Assembly (NCBI GenBank): GCA_947497495.1
Contig: CANMGT010000007.1
Coordinates: 56,325-120,324 of the forward strand
DNA: 64,000 bases
Direction of reading: 5' to 3'
DNA from: an uncultured Lentibacter sp.
Lineage (GTDB): Bacteria; Pseudomonadota; Alphaproteobacteria; Rhodobacterales; Rhodobacteraceae
Both the position numbers and the translations under genes were made by a program. Below, one piece after another: positions 19,401-27,385 of this stretch (positions are counted from its first letter, which is position 1; every line of letters begins with the position of its first letter). The notes beneath the pieces were generated by a model that worked only from the letters and a program-made list of their open reading frames with translations, was not told the origin of the DNA and did no database searches.

Positions 19401-20467
19401 TGCTCGTTCATATGCGTGATCGCCTCGATCACCGAAGCATCCGCAGGCGTGCCGCCATAAACGGGCCTGTCTGTGACATCCCGCTCGACGGCCTCGGCAG
19501 TGGCGCGGCTTTGCCCTGCAACAACCCAAGGCATCTCGGCGGCGTCATGTGTCGTTTGCTCGACCTTTGGCTTGATCTCGCAGTCGCCGCAGCGCAGATC
19601 ACTACCAAACCAGCTCACGATCAAGGAGCTGGCCTTGAGGTTGGGCAGTTCGGTTTGCAACCGCTCTGTCGCAACCGAGAAGTCAGCCTTGCCCGCGGGC
19701 GTGTTGACGTTCGCCAGTGCGGACTGGCCTGCACCATAGTCAAACCGCACAGGGCTTGTCGCGAGCGCATACTCGCCGCTTCCGGGCATCATCGCGACGG
19801 CTTGCACCGCATGCGCAATGTCTTCGCCTGCATCAACGCCCTCAGGCTGCGCAGGCCGCATGACTTCAAATTCGAACTGCGGCACGCGGTTGCCGAATTG
19901 CGCGAGGTCCAGGTCTTCCAGCACCAGATAGGCGGTGCCGCGATAGGCCGGCACCTGCCCTGCGCCTTCAACGGCCTCGATCTTGGGGTCTGGCATCTGG
20001 TCTTGTGAGCCTGTGTAGACACGCATGCCCAAGTCGTCGGGGTTCACCTCGACACCATCCGCCCAGACACGGCCAACGCCTGATATTACCCCTTCGCAGA
20101 GGCCGATCGCGAGGCTCACGGAATACGTGTATGCGTTTGTTTTTGGGCCTGACGGTGCGCCCTTGCCGCCGCCCGTGGTTGTGACGCTCTCGGAAAATTG
20201 CGTCGCCCAGATCACCTGACCCGCAACGCGCATCCGCCCGAAAAGCTGTGCAACAGGGTCGCCTTCTCCCGAACTGGTGAGGCGGAAGCGCTCGACTTTG
20301 CCCTGCTCTACGGTGGAAGAGCCCGCCCCCATGATGCTCTGGTCAATCGCGCGGCCAAGGCTCGCCCCTGCAAAGCGGCCCAGAGCCGTCATCGACAGGC
20401 CCAGAACCGAGCCGCCAAGTGAACCGCCAATCGCGGCGCCTGCTGCTGAAAGTAAAATGGTAGCCAT
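16484..20467 (-). CDS. Gene transfer agent tail protein 15 (megatron/host specificity)
   Basis: The largest GTA protein, 1327 residues, forms the tip of the baseplate and the cell-contacting or penetrating device. The N-terminus is glycine/alanine-rich and hydrophobic (about 1-40). The GTA TIM-barrel-like domain spans roughly 430-760 (GIDNYMPLSDWREG, WFTELGCAAIDKG). The phage-tail domain follows (about 800-1050), then a beta-rich C-terminus. R. capsulatus megatron is about 1300 residues, so this is full length. The ATG overlaps the stop of the peptidase gene by one base. It is the last gene of the cluster, followed by a terminator. Confidence 0.95.
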   Translation of the reverse strand: MATILLSAAGAAIGGSLGGSVLGLSMTALGRFAGASLGRAIDQSIMGAGSSTVEQGKVERFRLTSSGEGDPVAQLFGRMRVAGQVIWATQFSESVTTTGGGKGAPSGPKTNAYTYSVSLAIGLCEGVISGVGRVWADGVEVNPDDLGMRVYTGSQDQMPDPKIEAVEGAGQVPAYRGTAYLVLEDLDLAQFGNRVPQFEFEVMRPAQPEGVDAGEDIAHAVQAVAMMPGSGEYALATSPVRFDYGAGQSALANVNTPAGKADFSVATERLQTELPNLKASSLIVSWFGSDLRCGDCEIKPKVEQTTHDAAEMPWVVAGQSRATAEAVERDVTDRPVYGGTPADASVIEAITHMNEQGIDVLYYPFILMDQQDSNALPDPYTGDIGQPAFPWRGRITLSAAPDLPTSPNGTAAAEAEVAAFFGTASASDFSVGVEAVTQPDPLDLLGIGQPTEAAIASSAVTYTGPDEWNYRRFILHNAALCVAAGGVDAFSIGSEMRALTEIRGAIGFAAVAEMQALAQEVRTLLGPDCKIGYCADWSEYFGLNEGGDRLFHLDALWADANIDFIGIDNYMPLSDWREGLDHADAGFESIYNLDYLEANILGGEGYDWFYHSEEARKAQIRTPITDGAHSEPWIWRYKDIVSFWASDHHERVNGVRSETPTAWVPQSKPIWFTELGCAAIDKGTNQPNKFLDPKSSESALPYYSDGSRDDYIQAQYLRAMMRFWQREENNPISVEYGAPMLDLSRAFVWAWDARPYPHFPALPQVWSDADNYARGHWITGRASQRTLASVVDEVCRHAGCQSYDVSELEGIVEGYVVNDVGDARSSLQPLMLAYGFDAVERDGVLRFVMRDGREDATLEADHVVLSEEVEAEIERTRASEAELVGRVRLRFIQSDADFEVISEEAVLPDQETHAVAVSQLPLVMRRGRGRQVVERWLSESRVARDTLRFALPPSRLDVAAGDVLTLNLPEGAVKLRIDKVELGAEQIVEAVRIEPETYRPIEVEEDVVGLPGFTPPVPVFPLFLDLPLMTGEETPYAPHLAVTAEPWPGSAALYGSSDDEGYSFQKLITRRSTLGTLLAPLDAACPGLYDRGGKVTVKLTSGELSSVTELALLNGANAAAIGDGSPENWEVIQFQEATLIGDRTYELTRLLRGQVGTDAWQPEQWPEGSYFVLLSGVPEQIDLPASERGLERHYRVGPASRGYDDPSYTHVAAAFSGVGLKPLSPCHLRVGLDASGDLGVSWIRRTRLDGDSWEGLDVPLAEESESYILRVAMGGTVVREVALSAPNWAYTAADMASDGVGTGFELSVAQVSATYGAGAFEAVSVSL

Positions 20468-20913
20468 TATTGCCCCTCCTCGGGAAATCTAAAAACCGCC
20501 ACAACGCGGCGTTGCCAAGGCGGGGTCAGCGGGCTTTCCAGCACACTGTGGCCCGAATAGGCGTGAATGAATGTTGGCGCGGGGCCCGCTTCGGCCATCA
20601 GCCCGACATGCTTAGCCACCGATCTGGCGCGCATCCGAAACAGCAGCACATCGCCCACCTGCGCCTCACAACGGGGCAAGCGCATCATGTGGCGCGTTGC
20701 AGCCGCCAAAAGGCGCTCTTCGCCCTGCGGCTCAGCCCAGTCATAGGTGTAGGCAGGCACCACCTCGGGCTCGTGGCCATAGAGCGCGCGCCAAACGCCC
20801 CGCAAAAGCCCCAGACAGTCTGTACCGACAGCTTTTGCAGAGGCCTGATGGTGGTAAGGCGTGCCGATCCACGCCCGCGCCTCGGCCACAGCTTTCTGAG
20901 CCAACGTGCCCAT
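20467..20913 (-). CDS. Gene transfer agent peptidase 14 (NlpC/P60 family)
   Basis: A cysteine peptidase of 148 residues thought to sit at the tail tip and cut peptidoglycan during DNA entry. The catalytic cysteine is C33 in GTDCLGLLRG; the likely histidine is H102 (VAKHVGLM), with H117 as polar partner. It corresponds to RcGTA g14. One-base overlaps join it to hub gene 13 upstream and megatron gene 15 downstream. Confidence 0.94.
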   Translation of the reverse strand: MGTLAQKAVAEARAWIGTPYHHQASAKAVGTDCLGLLRGVWRALYGHEPEVVPAYTYDWAEPQGEERLLAAATRHMMRLPRCEAQVGDVLLFRMRARSVAKHVGLMAEAGPAPTFIHAYSGHSVLESPLTPPWQRRVVAVFRFPEEGQ

Positions 20914-21800
20914 CAGCGACGGCTCCCGCCGCCGGTCTGACCCGCCTGCGAGGGCTGTACCGCCAACCAGCTGTCTCCTGGAACATCGGGAAAGCCCTGA
21001 AAGTTCAGCAAGTTATGAAACTTGACGCGACAGGTGCTCATCCGCTTGTCGCACCCCGCCGTGAGGCGTATCTGATCACCGCTTTCAATCGCGGCGCGCA
21101 TCGGATGCCACAACTCGATCACACGTTGATCGTCTTCAAAGTAGTCGCGTTTGATAATGCCCGTCAGCCCGTCGCAAGCGCCCGAAAGCCCCTTGAGCAC
21201 GCCAAAGGCAAACCACCCGTCGTCAAAGCCCGTCATTCCGTCAAAGCGAAAGACTCGGCCCTCCTCAACGGTTTGAACAGCGCGGCTTTCAACATAGCCT
21301 TCTTCGGCAAGGTCAAATCTGCACCCGCTGTCGCCCAGAACCGAGGTGCAGGGCTTTTGGTAGACGCGCCCCAGAGGGCGGTTCAAAGCCTCGGTCAGCC
21401 CACGCAACTCGGCGTGAAAGGCCCCGTCGCCGCGCCGAAGCTCGCCAAGGGTGCCGCGAAACTGCAGGTGCCGTTGGCTGACATCGGCCCAATTCAGCAG
21501 CCATGTGCGCACCTCGGCGCCGTCATAGCGCCCCGCTTCAATGTCGGCCTCTTTGATAGCCGCGTCTGAAAGCGCGCCCATCGTCTCGGTGTTGTCGACA
21601 GACAGCCCCGTGCTTTGCTGCAAAGTCGCCGTTGTCATACCGCTGTCGGGCTTGAAAGCGATGCCCTCAAATTCAAGCGCCTTGTCGTGGTCGGTAAAGC
21701 CGAGCACCGTACCGTCGCGCCGTGTGAGCGCCCAGGCGCGGCAAACCGTTGTGATGCCAGTCTGCAAATGGGCGAGCAGTTCGCCTTGCACACCGCCCAT
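20913..21800 (-). CDS. Gene transfer agent hub protein 13
   Basis: A 295-residue baseplate hub protein (DUF2163/TIGR02218 type) linking tail tube to megatron. The C-terminal motif LTAGCDKRMSTCRVKFHNLL, followed by NFQGFPDVPG, is typical. C-terminal cysteines in CTSVLGDSGC, GACDG, GCDK and TC could hold an iron-sulfur cluster, as described for related tail-tip proteins; this is inferred. Overlaps of one base on both sides show tight coupling. Confidence 0.94.
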   Translation of the reverse strand: MGGVQGELLAHLQTGITTVCRAWALTRRDGTVLGFTDHDKALEFEGIAFKPDSGMTTATLQQSTGLSVDNTETMGALSDAAIKEADIEAGRYDGAEVRTWLLNWADVSQRHLQFRGTLGELRRGDGAFHAELRGLTEALNRPLGRVYQKPCTSVLGDSGCRFDLAEEGYVESRAVQTVEEGRVFRFDGMTGFDDGWFAFGVLKGLSGACDGLTGIIKRDYFEDDQRVIELWHPMRAAIESGDQIRLTAGCDKRMSTCRVKFHNLLNFQGFPDVPGDSWLAVQPSQAGQTGGGSRR

Positions 21801-22432
21801 CAGACCCGAAGCTCCACAACCGGCACAGCAGGCACTTCGCCCGCCTGAAACGTCGAGGCACTGCTGACGATCTGGTCTGTGTCAAACCGCACCGGCACGT
21901 CAAACTCAAAGCCCGCAGTGACATCCATACCCTCGTTAGGGGCATGTTCGAACGTGATGATGCCAGTCGACGTGTCCACCTCGTAGTGAACGCCTTCGAA
22001 TTGCTCGATACCGGCGATGCCGACACGCACTGTGCCCGCGACAGGCTTGGTGATCGGGCGTGCATAGGTCTGCTCTCCCGAGCGGTAAACCTTGACCAGC
22101 TGGTAAGTCTTGGTCTCTTCGTCGCCCTGCGCGATGACTTCGTCTTCATAGCTGACCTCACGGCTTGGCACACCTGTCTTGAAGTCAGACCAGTCCTTCC
22201 AGCGAAAGCCGTGCATCCGGCCGCGCCGCGCTTCAAAGAAGGCCAGCACCTTATCGATGTCATCCATCGAGCGCAGCGAAAGCCCCGCGTCATAGCGGCG
22301 GCGGGAGTGCTCCCAAGGGGTGTTGCGCTCTTCAAAGCCGTTGGCGAGTGTCACCACATCGGTGCGCCGCTCGGGGCCGCCAGACGAGCCAAAGCTGAGG
22401 CTGGCGGGAAATCTTACGTCATGAAACTGCAT
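21800..22432 (-). CDS. Gene transfer agent distal tail protein 12
   Basis: A 210-residue protein of the TIGR02217/DUF2460 family that forms the ring between tail tube and hub. It begins MQFHDVRFPASLSFGSSGGP and contains RRRYDAGLSLRSMDDIDKVL and GRMHGFRWKDWSDFK, both characteristic. It starts 11 bases after the tape-measure stop and overlaps gene 13 by one base. Confidence 0.94.
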   Translation of the reverse strand: MQFHDVRFPASLSFGSSGGPERRTDVVTLANGFEERNTPWEHSRRRYDAGLSLRSMDDIDKVLAFFEARRGRMHGFRWKDWSDFKTGVPSREVSYEDEVIAQGDEETKTYQLVKVYRSGEQTYARPITKPVAGTVRVGIAGIEQFEGVHYEVDTSTGIITFEHAPNEGMDVTAGFEFDVPVRFDTDQIVSSASTFQAGEVPAVPVVELRV

Positions 22433-22443
22433 GGTTCTGCTCC

Positions 22444-23100
22444 CTATCGGTTACGGTTGCCACGGGCGAGGACACGGCCCATCTGCGCGGCGATCTGGCT
22501 TTGACTGCGGCGAAAGCCCTCGGCGTCAGGCGTTGTGATGTTCATCACGACGTTGATCCCACCCGACGCGCCAGCCCGAACGCCGAGCTTGCCGTCGGGG
22601 CCGCGCGCCAAGGGCATGATCGCCTCTGGCCCCGCCTCGCCCATCAGGCCTGTGCCGCCGCGCATCGGGAAGGTTGTTGGCCCGCTCACAACGCCGCCAT
22701 CGGCAAAGGGCATAACGCGCCCCTGCGCAAAGCTGCCGCCTTTGGCAAAGCCGAAGATATTGCCCATCAGGCCGCCAATGCTGTTCGCGATCAGCCCGCC
22801 GACATGATCGGTCACGGGCTTTACGGCGGCGGCATAGCTGGCGTTGATCATCGACTGCGCGATGGTGCCGAAAACGTCCGACAACTTCATGCCGTCAAGC
22901 ACCACGCCATCAACCGCACGGCGAAGGCCGCGGCTGAGGCCCTTCTCGAGCGTCGCCACATCCTGCCCTGTCTCGGCAAAGCTGGTGCGCACACGCTTTA
23001 GCTCGGCGTCAAAGCTTGCGGCCATGCCAGCCGCGCCGGCGAGGCTTTGCTCCAAGGCATCCGCCTTGATCTCCAAATCGTCAAACGTATCATAATCCAT
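22444..23100 (-). CDS. Gene transfer agent tail tape measure protein 11
   Basis: Sets tail length and lines the tail lumen. At 218 residues it is very short for a tape measure, as in RcGTA (about 219), fitting the short GTA tail. An N-terminal alpha-helical part (about 1-70) precedes glycine-rich hydrophobic segments (HVGGLIANSIGGLMGNIFGF). The C-terminus has the GEAGPEAIMPLARGPDGKLG motif common to phage tape measures. The ATG at 23100 follows GAGGGA and overlaps the chaperone gene by 11 bases. Confidence 0.92.
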   Translation of the reverse strand: MDYDTFDDLEIKADALEQSLAGAAGMAASFDAELKRVRTSFAETGQDVATLEKGLSRGLRRAVDGVVLDGMKLSDVFGTIAQSMINASYAAAVKPVTDHVGGLIANSIGGLMGNIFGFAKGGSFAQGRVMPFADGGVVSGPTTFPMRGGTGLMGEAGPEAIMPLARGPDGKLGVRAGASGGINVVMNITTPDAEGFRRSQSQIAAQMGRVLARGNRNR

Positions 23101-23314
23101 CGTGAGTTCCCTCGTGTGTTGTGTCGGGATAGGCCGCCAGCAGGGCATCAAGCCCCGAGCGGCCCAACGGGCGCGCCTGCGCCTCTGGCCCCAGCATGAT
23201 CATCAGCTCAACAGGCGTGAGCGCCCAGAAATCCTTGGGCGTCAGGCGCAGCCGTGTCAGGCCAATGCGCAGAAGCTGGGGCCAGTCAAATCGCGGGCTG
23301 TCAAAGCGCGGCAT
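23090..23314 (-). CDS. Gene transfer agent tail assembly chaperone 10.1 (Rcc01693-like)
   Basis: A 74-residue protein of the small phage tail-assembly-chaperone family (TIGR02216), recognised from LLRIGLTRLRLTPKDFWALT followed by PVELMIML. It overlaps gene 10 by 14 bases and the tape measure gene by 11. In tailed phages two overlapping products of this kind guide tape measure and tube assembly, often by frameshift. Here they are separate overlapping frames. Confidence 0.87.
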   Translation of the reverse strand: MPRFDSPRFDWPQLLRIGLTRLRLTPKDFWALTPVELMIMLGPEAQARPLGRSGLDALLAAYPDTTHEGTHDGL

Positions 23315-23636
23315 CGTCGCCCTCGTCTGGCAGCATGAAAGCCCGCGCCAGCAAGAGCGCTGCCGCCTTGGCCGCCGCCATTGGCCCGCCTTCGATCTCG
23401 GCAGCGAGAAGGTCGCTTGCGCGCCCTTCCCAGCCACCGCCCCTGAGCCCCGCAACGATCAGCTTCATCACATCTGATGTGCTAAAGCCGCCCACCTCAA
23501 AGCGCTGCACCAGCTCAACCAGAGTGCCGGTTTTGAGCGCCGCTTCCAGCTCGGCCAAGGCCCCAAGCGTGAGCTTGAGAACATGGCGTCGCCCGTCAAT
23601 GACAAGCGCAACTTCAGAGGCCCAGGGGTTACCCAT
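23301..23636 (-). CDS. Gene transfer agent tail chaperone/assembly protein 10
   Basis: A 111-residue protein of the GTA gp10 family (tail tube GTA-gp10-like). It has VALVIDGRRHVLKLTLGALA near the N-terminus and AAKAAALLLARAFMLPDEGD at the end. The ATG overlaps the stop of tail tube gene 9 by one base. It probably acts with 10.1 as a tail assembly chaperone. Confidence 0.9.
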   Translation of the reverse strand: MGNPWASEVALVIDGRRHVLKLTLGALAELEAALKTGTLVELVQRFEVGGFSTSDVMKLIVAGLRGGGWEGRASDLLAAEIEGGPMAAAKAAALLLARAFMLPDEGDDAAL

Positions 23637-24052
23637 CAGACAGCCGCCGTGAAGCTGATTGCCCCAGCTGACGCTAGCGACAGCTCATAGGTTGCCTCGC
23701 CATTATAGCTGCCCGAGTAGTCGATCGAGCTGACTTGGAACGGGCCTTCGAGCGTGCCGAAGTCGGGGATGATCACCTGAAAATCAGGCGTTTCGCCGTC
23801 AAAGAAGATCTGGCGCGCACGCTCGTCGCTCCCCGCGTCCTTGAAGACACCAGAGCCTGACAGCGAGGCTGACTTCACGCCCGCACCGCCCAGAATTTCG
23901 CGCCAGCCACCTGCGCTCTCTAAGCTCGTCACATCAACGCTTTCGGCGTTGAAGCTGATCCGCGTGGCGCGCAGGCCAGCGACGGTTTCAAACAGGCCAT
24001 CGCCCGTCATGTCGATTTTGATCAATAGGTCTTTGCCGTTTTGAGCAACCAT
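23636..24052 (-). CDS. Gene transfer agent major tail (tube) protein 9
   Basis: A 138-residue TP901-1-type tube protein stacking into the tail lumen wall. MVAQNGKDLLIKIDMTGDG, FETVAGLRATRISFNAESVD, VTSLES and the beta-rich remainder are typical. GGAGAG precedes the ATG. Thirty-six bases separate it from gene 8. Confidence 0.93.
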   Translation of the reverse strand: MVAQNGKDLLIKIDMTGDGLFETVAGLRATRISFNAESVDVTSLESAGGWREILGGAGVKSASLSGSGVFKDAGSDERARQIFFDGETPDFQVIIPDFGTLEGPFQVSSIDYSGSYNGEATYELSLASAGAISFTAAV

Positions 24053-24088
24053 AGTCTCTCTCCAGTTTGGTCAGATTGGTCGGTTGGG

Positions 24089-24499
24089 TTAGGTGTCTTG
24101 CACCAGCGCGCGAAAGCGCAGATCGATCCGCCGCGTGGCGCCCGTGCCTTCACGGGTGGCGCTGGCGCGGTCGAAATTGAGATAAATCAGCGTGCCGCGG
24201 GTCAGCGTCAGAGGCGCGTCGATCAGCACATCGCTGATCTGCGCGGCAACGTCCTTGGCCGCTTGAAAGCCCGCGCTGTCTGTTACCACCGAAACAGTGA
24301 AAACATGCTCGGCGCTGCCGCCGCTTTTGTCGGATTTGTCATAGGCCGCCTCGGGCCCGATCGCCACGTAGGTTGCAGGCAGGCTGCCTGAGGGGATCGC
24401 GTCATAGATCGCGGTGCCCACAAGGGCGGCCAAGCCAGCATCGCCGATAAGTGCCTGGTATACTGCGGCTTGCAGTGCGGGGGATGCTCCATAGCTCAT
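24089..24499 (-). CDS. Gene transfer agent tail terminator protein 8 (DUF3168)
   Basis: A 136-residue protein that caps the tail tube at the head side. The start at 24499 (MSYGASPALQAAVYQALIGD) overlaps the stop of gene 7 by 4 bases. GTAIYDAIPSGSLPATYVAI and the C-terminal TRRIDLRFRALVQ fit the DUF3168 family. Confidence 0.92.
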   Translation of the reverse strand: MSYGASPALQAAVYQALIGDAGLAALVGTAIYDAIPSGSLPATYVAIGPEAAYDKSDKSGGSAEHVFTVSVVTDSAGFQAAKDVAAQISDVLIDAPLTLTRGTLIYLNFDRASATREGTGATRRIDLRFRALVQDT

Positions 24500-24834
24500 G
24501 CCACCAACTCCTCTTGTGCAAAACATGTCAGGTAGCGCCCGTCGGTACCCTCTTCCGCCACTGCTTGAATGCGGAAAACGCGGGCCCCTTCGGCAAAACG
24601 CTGTTCGGGTTTCGGGCGCATCGTGCTGCCCACAGGGGCGGCGCGCAGGGTGATGTTGTAACTCACCGTTGCCAACGGCGCGGCCTCGCCCTGCGCCTCG
24701 CGGCCTGTGCGCGCGGTAACTTCGGCCCAAACGGTGCCAAGCGGCAGCCAGTTGGTCGTGAAGCCCCCCGCACCGTCAGGCACGCGGTCAGGTGTTTCCA
24801 ACACCAGCTGGCGGTTCATCACCGGCACGTTCAT
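24496..24834 (-). CDS. Gene transfer agent head-tail stopper/adaptor protein 7
   Basis: A 112-residue phage head-tail joining protein. It has LVLETPDRVPDGAGGFTTNW, then LPLGTVWAEVTARTGREA, and a C-terminal YLTCFAQEELVA. It overlaps genes 6 and 8 by 4 bases each. Confidence 0.92.
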   Translation of the reverse strand: MNVPVMNRQLVLETPDRVPDGAGGFTTNWLPLGTVWAEVTARTGREAQGEAAPLATVSYNITLRAAPVGSTMRPKPEQRFAEGARVFRIQAVAEEGTDGRYLTCFAQEELVA

Positions 24835-25430
24835 CGGCCTGCCCCCGCAAACAGCCGCACCGTGCGGTAACGCTCGATCAGCGAGGTCACGCCAAAGGGC
24901 ATGTAGCCCTCGCCGACGCTCGTCTCGTTGCGGTATTCGTAGTAATAGGCGGCCAGCAGCAGCACGGCCTGCGCCAGATCACCTGGCAGGTCGTCCCAGT
25001 CGGGGCCAAAGCCAGCGGTGAAACTCACTTTCACCGAGCCGTTCAAAGGCACGGCGGGCAAAATGCCGGCGACAGGGCAAAGCCTCGGACGCTGCATGTC
25101 TTGCGCGAGCTTGTAGTAATTCGCAGCCAGCGTGTCGGCCACATCAAGGCGGTTGTAAAACGTCACCTCGGTGATGGCGCTCACGGGGGCCACGGGCAAA
25201 GCCTGCCCTGTTTCGTCACGCCACTTGGTCAGCGACCACGAGAAATCGCGCTCGATCAGGATCTTGCCTGTGCGCGCCTCGATCGCCGAAATGGCGGCGC
25301 GCAGAAAGCTCTCGAGCACCGCATCTTGCAGGTTGCCCTCGGCAAAACCGGTGCCAAGGCGCAAGTGGGCCTTAAAGGCCTCGACAGGCAACGCCGCGGT
25401 GGGGACGGCTGTTTCTTCAGTTAACATCAT
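24831..25430 (-). CDS. Gene transfer agent head-tail connector protein 6
   Basis: A 199-residue connector (HK97 gp6-like, TIGR02215 type) joining portal and tail. PVEAFKAHLRLGTGFAEGNL, LESFLRAAISAIEARTGKIL and AVLLLAAYYYEYRNE match the family. I chose the first ATG of the ATGATG pair at 25430, since GGAG lies eight bases ahead. The upstream spacer is strongly folded. Confidence 0.92.
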   Translation of the reverse strand: MMLTEETAVPTAALPVEAFKAHLRLGTGFAEGNLQDAVLESFLRAAISAIEARTGKILIERDFSWSLTKWRDETGQALPVAPVSAITEVTFYNRLDVADTLAANYYKLAQDMQRPRLCPVAGILPAVPLNGSVKVSFTAGFGPDWDDLPGDLAQAVLLLAAYYYEYRNETSVGEGYMPFGVTSLIERYRTVRLFAGAGR

Positions 25431-25447
25431 GGACTTTCTCCAAACTT

Positions 25448-25558
25448 GCGCCCTCACGAAGGGCGCGCGGTGCCAGTGTTGCTCGGACGGAGGGGAACAG
25501 CTGGGCAACACCTTGAAAGGCACCGCGCGCTCAGAGGGCAGGCTCGCCCGCCCTCTGA
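25448..25558 (-). promoter_or_regulatory. Highly structured RNA spacer between capsid and connector genes
   Basis: Three perfect inverted repeats occupy the 138-base spacer. In transcription order (minus strand) they are: 9 bp (25550-25558 with 25531-25539), 12 bp (25519-25530 with 25463-25474, plus an inner 7 bp pair 25505-25511/25476-25482), and 7 bp (25460-25466 with 25448-25454). The last two share four bases and so exclude each other. The final hairpin ends a few bases before the ribosome site of gene 6. No U-run follows, so a simple terminator is unlikely; partial attenuation, mRNA processing or translation control is inferred. Confidence 0.6.
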
Positions 25559-25568
25559 CCTCCGGCCT

Positions 25569-26750
25569 TTACGAAATGGCGAACTTCAGCAGCTTGATCG
25601 CCGCAAAGTCGCTCACATCGCCGCCAACACGCTTGGTTGCATAGAACAGCACATGCGGCTTGGCACTGAACGGGTCACGCAGCACGCGCAGGTCGGGGCG
25701 CTCGGCAACGGTGTAGCCTGCGTTGAAATCGCCAAAGGCAATCGCTGTCGCGTCTGTCGCCACATCCGGCATGTCTTCGGCGATCAGCACAGGATAGCCG
25801 AGAAGGCGTGCGGGCTCGCCCGCCGCAAGGCCGTCTGACCACAGGAAGCGGCCATCCGCGTCTTTGAGCTTGCGCACAGCGCCTGCTGTCTTGGAGTTCA
25901 TCACAAAGCTCGCATTGGCGCGGTATTGCGCACCAAGCGCATAGACGAGGTCGATCACGGCGTCGCCACCGTTAAAGTCGCCGTCAACGCCCGTTGGCAC
26001 ATAGCCAAGGTTGCCCCAGGCCCAGACGTCGTTGTCGACAGTCGGGTGCGTCAGCATGCCTGTTGGCTTGTCAACGCCGTTGCCACTGATAAACGCCGCC
26101 GCTTCGGAGCGGGCAAACTTGTTGGCAATACGGCCCGCGAGCCAGCCTTCGATGTCAAATGCTGAGTCATCGAGCAGGCGCTGCGAGGCTTTCGGCAAAG
26201 CCGACAGCTCGTGCAACGGGATGGTGATACGGTCAATCAGTGGCGTGCCTGTCTCTGAAGACGGGTCTGTCTCAGTCGCCCAGCCAGCGCCCACATCGGA
26301 GTGGTCAACCAGGACGTCAAACGAGGTGGCTTCGACCTGCACAACATTGGCGATCGCACGGATCGAGGCTGTGCTTTCCAGCACCGAAATAATGCTCTGC
26401 GCTGTCTGCGGATCAACGAGGTAGCCGCCGTCAGCCGCCACGGCGCTGCTCATGGCTTTGCCTTCGATCTCAAGGCCGCGCAGTGCGTCATCGTCACCGG
26501 AACGCAGGTAGGCGTTGAAGGCCTTCTGGTGTGGTGCTTCAAGGTCTGCGCTGCGGCCAAGGGGCGTGCGAGCACGGGTGTTTGTCTTACGATCAAGCAT
26601 GATAAGTCGCTCTTCTTGTTGTTTCAGTCGGTTGCTAATGTCGTCTTGGAAGCCTTTGAACTCGCTGGCGAATTCGTTCATGGCTGATTTCGTCTGGGGT
26701 GCAGAAGGCATAGCTTCTCCGGCCCCAGACTTCGCTTGGGTCTCACTCAT
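25569..26750 (-). CDS. Gene transfer agent major capsid protein 5 (HK97 fold)
   Basis: The 393-residue precursor of the GTA head shell. The N-terminal part (about 1-85) is charged and helical (ISNRLKQQEERLIMLDRK) and serves as scaffold to be removed by the prohead protease. The HK97-fold core follows: GGYLVDPQTAQSIISVLEST, VPTGVDGDFNGGDAVIDLVY and RPDLRVLRDPFSAKPHVLFY are typical. AAAGGA precedes the ATG. Confidence 0.96.
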   Translation of the reverse strand: MSETQAKSGAGEAMPSAPQTKSAMNEFASEFKGFQDDISNRLKQQEERLIMLDRKTNTRARTPLGRSADLEAPHQKAFNAYLRSGDDDALRGLEIEGKAMSSAVAADGGYLVDPQTAQSIISVLESTASIRAIANVVQVEATSFDVLVDHSDVGAGWATETDPSSETGTPLIDRITIPLHELSALPKASQRLLDDSAFDIEGWLAGRIANKFARSEAAAFISGNGVDKPTGMLTHPTVDNDVWAWGNLGYVPTGVDGDFNGGDAVIDLVYALGAQYRANASFVMNSKTAGAVRKLKDADGRFLWSDGLAAGEPARLLGYPVLIAEDMPDVATDATAIAFGDFNAGYTVAERPDLRVLRDPFSAKPHVLFYATKRVGGDVSDFAAIKLLKFAIS

Positions 26751-26784
26751 CCGAGTTGTCCTTTCTGGTTACGTTTTGGCGTGC

Positions 26785-27351
26785 TTACTCTTGCGCCAAC
26801 TTCTGGCGCGCACCCCTGATCGCGGCGGCCATTTCGCGCAGAGCGTCGGCATCAAGGCTGTCGCCCTTGGCCCCCACCCGCGCACTGGCGCGCGCACTGG
26901 GCAGCATCGGGAAAGTCACAAGCGACACCTCCCAAAGCTCCAGTTCCTTCAAGAGCCGCTGGCCCTTGTCATTCTTGCTGGCTTTGACGGTGCGATAGCC
27001 AATGGAAAGCCCGTCGATCGCCCCCGCCTCAATCAAGGCCGCAGCTTCGCGGCCCTTCTGGGTGCTCTCGAGCAGCCGGCCCTTCACGTAAAGCCCGCGC
27101 GCGTCTTCGCGCACCTCGTCCCAGATGCCGATCGGCTGTGACGGGTCGTGCTGCCAAAGCATCTTGACGCTGCGGCCCTCGGCCACAAGCGCCTTCAGGC
27201 TTTGTGCATAAGCGCCCTTGGCAACAACATCACCGCCTTGGTCACAGGCGCCGAACAGGCTCGCATAGCCTTCGATCGCCGTGCCATCCGTCACCGTAAG
27301 CTCGGCATCAAACTGGCAGAATTTCTGCTCTAGTCCGCTCTCGTTCGTCAT
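26785..27351 (-). CDS. Gene transfer agent prohead protease 4
   Basis: A serine protease of the HK97 prohead family (188 residues) that trims the capsid scaffold domain. Likely catalytic residues are H68 (LWQHDPSQPIG) and S116 (DGLSIGY). The ATG at 27351 follows GAGGAG by seven bases, better than the in-frame ATG at 27366. It precedes the capsid gene by 34 bases. Confidence 0.95.
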   Translation of the reverse strand: MTNESGLEQKFCQFDAELTVTDGTAIEGYASLFGACDQGGDVVAKGAYAQSLKALVAEGRSVKMLWQHDPSQPIGIWDEVREDARGLYVKGRLLESTQKGREAAALIEAGAIDGLSIGYRTVKASKNDKGQRLLKELELWEVSLVTFPMLPSARASARVGAKGDSLDADALREMAAAIRGARQKLAQE

Positions 27352-27385
27352 CGGTTTACTCCTCAAATTACATCAGTGTGGCAGC

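Noticed and set aside
18581..20008. A 475-codon open frame antisense to the GTA megatron gene.
   Set aside because: Shadow frame over a well-supported gene; low-complexity, His/Arg-rich translation.
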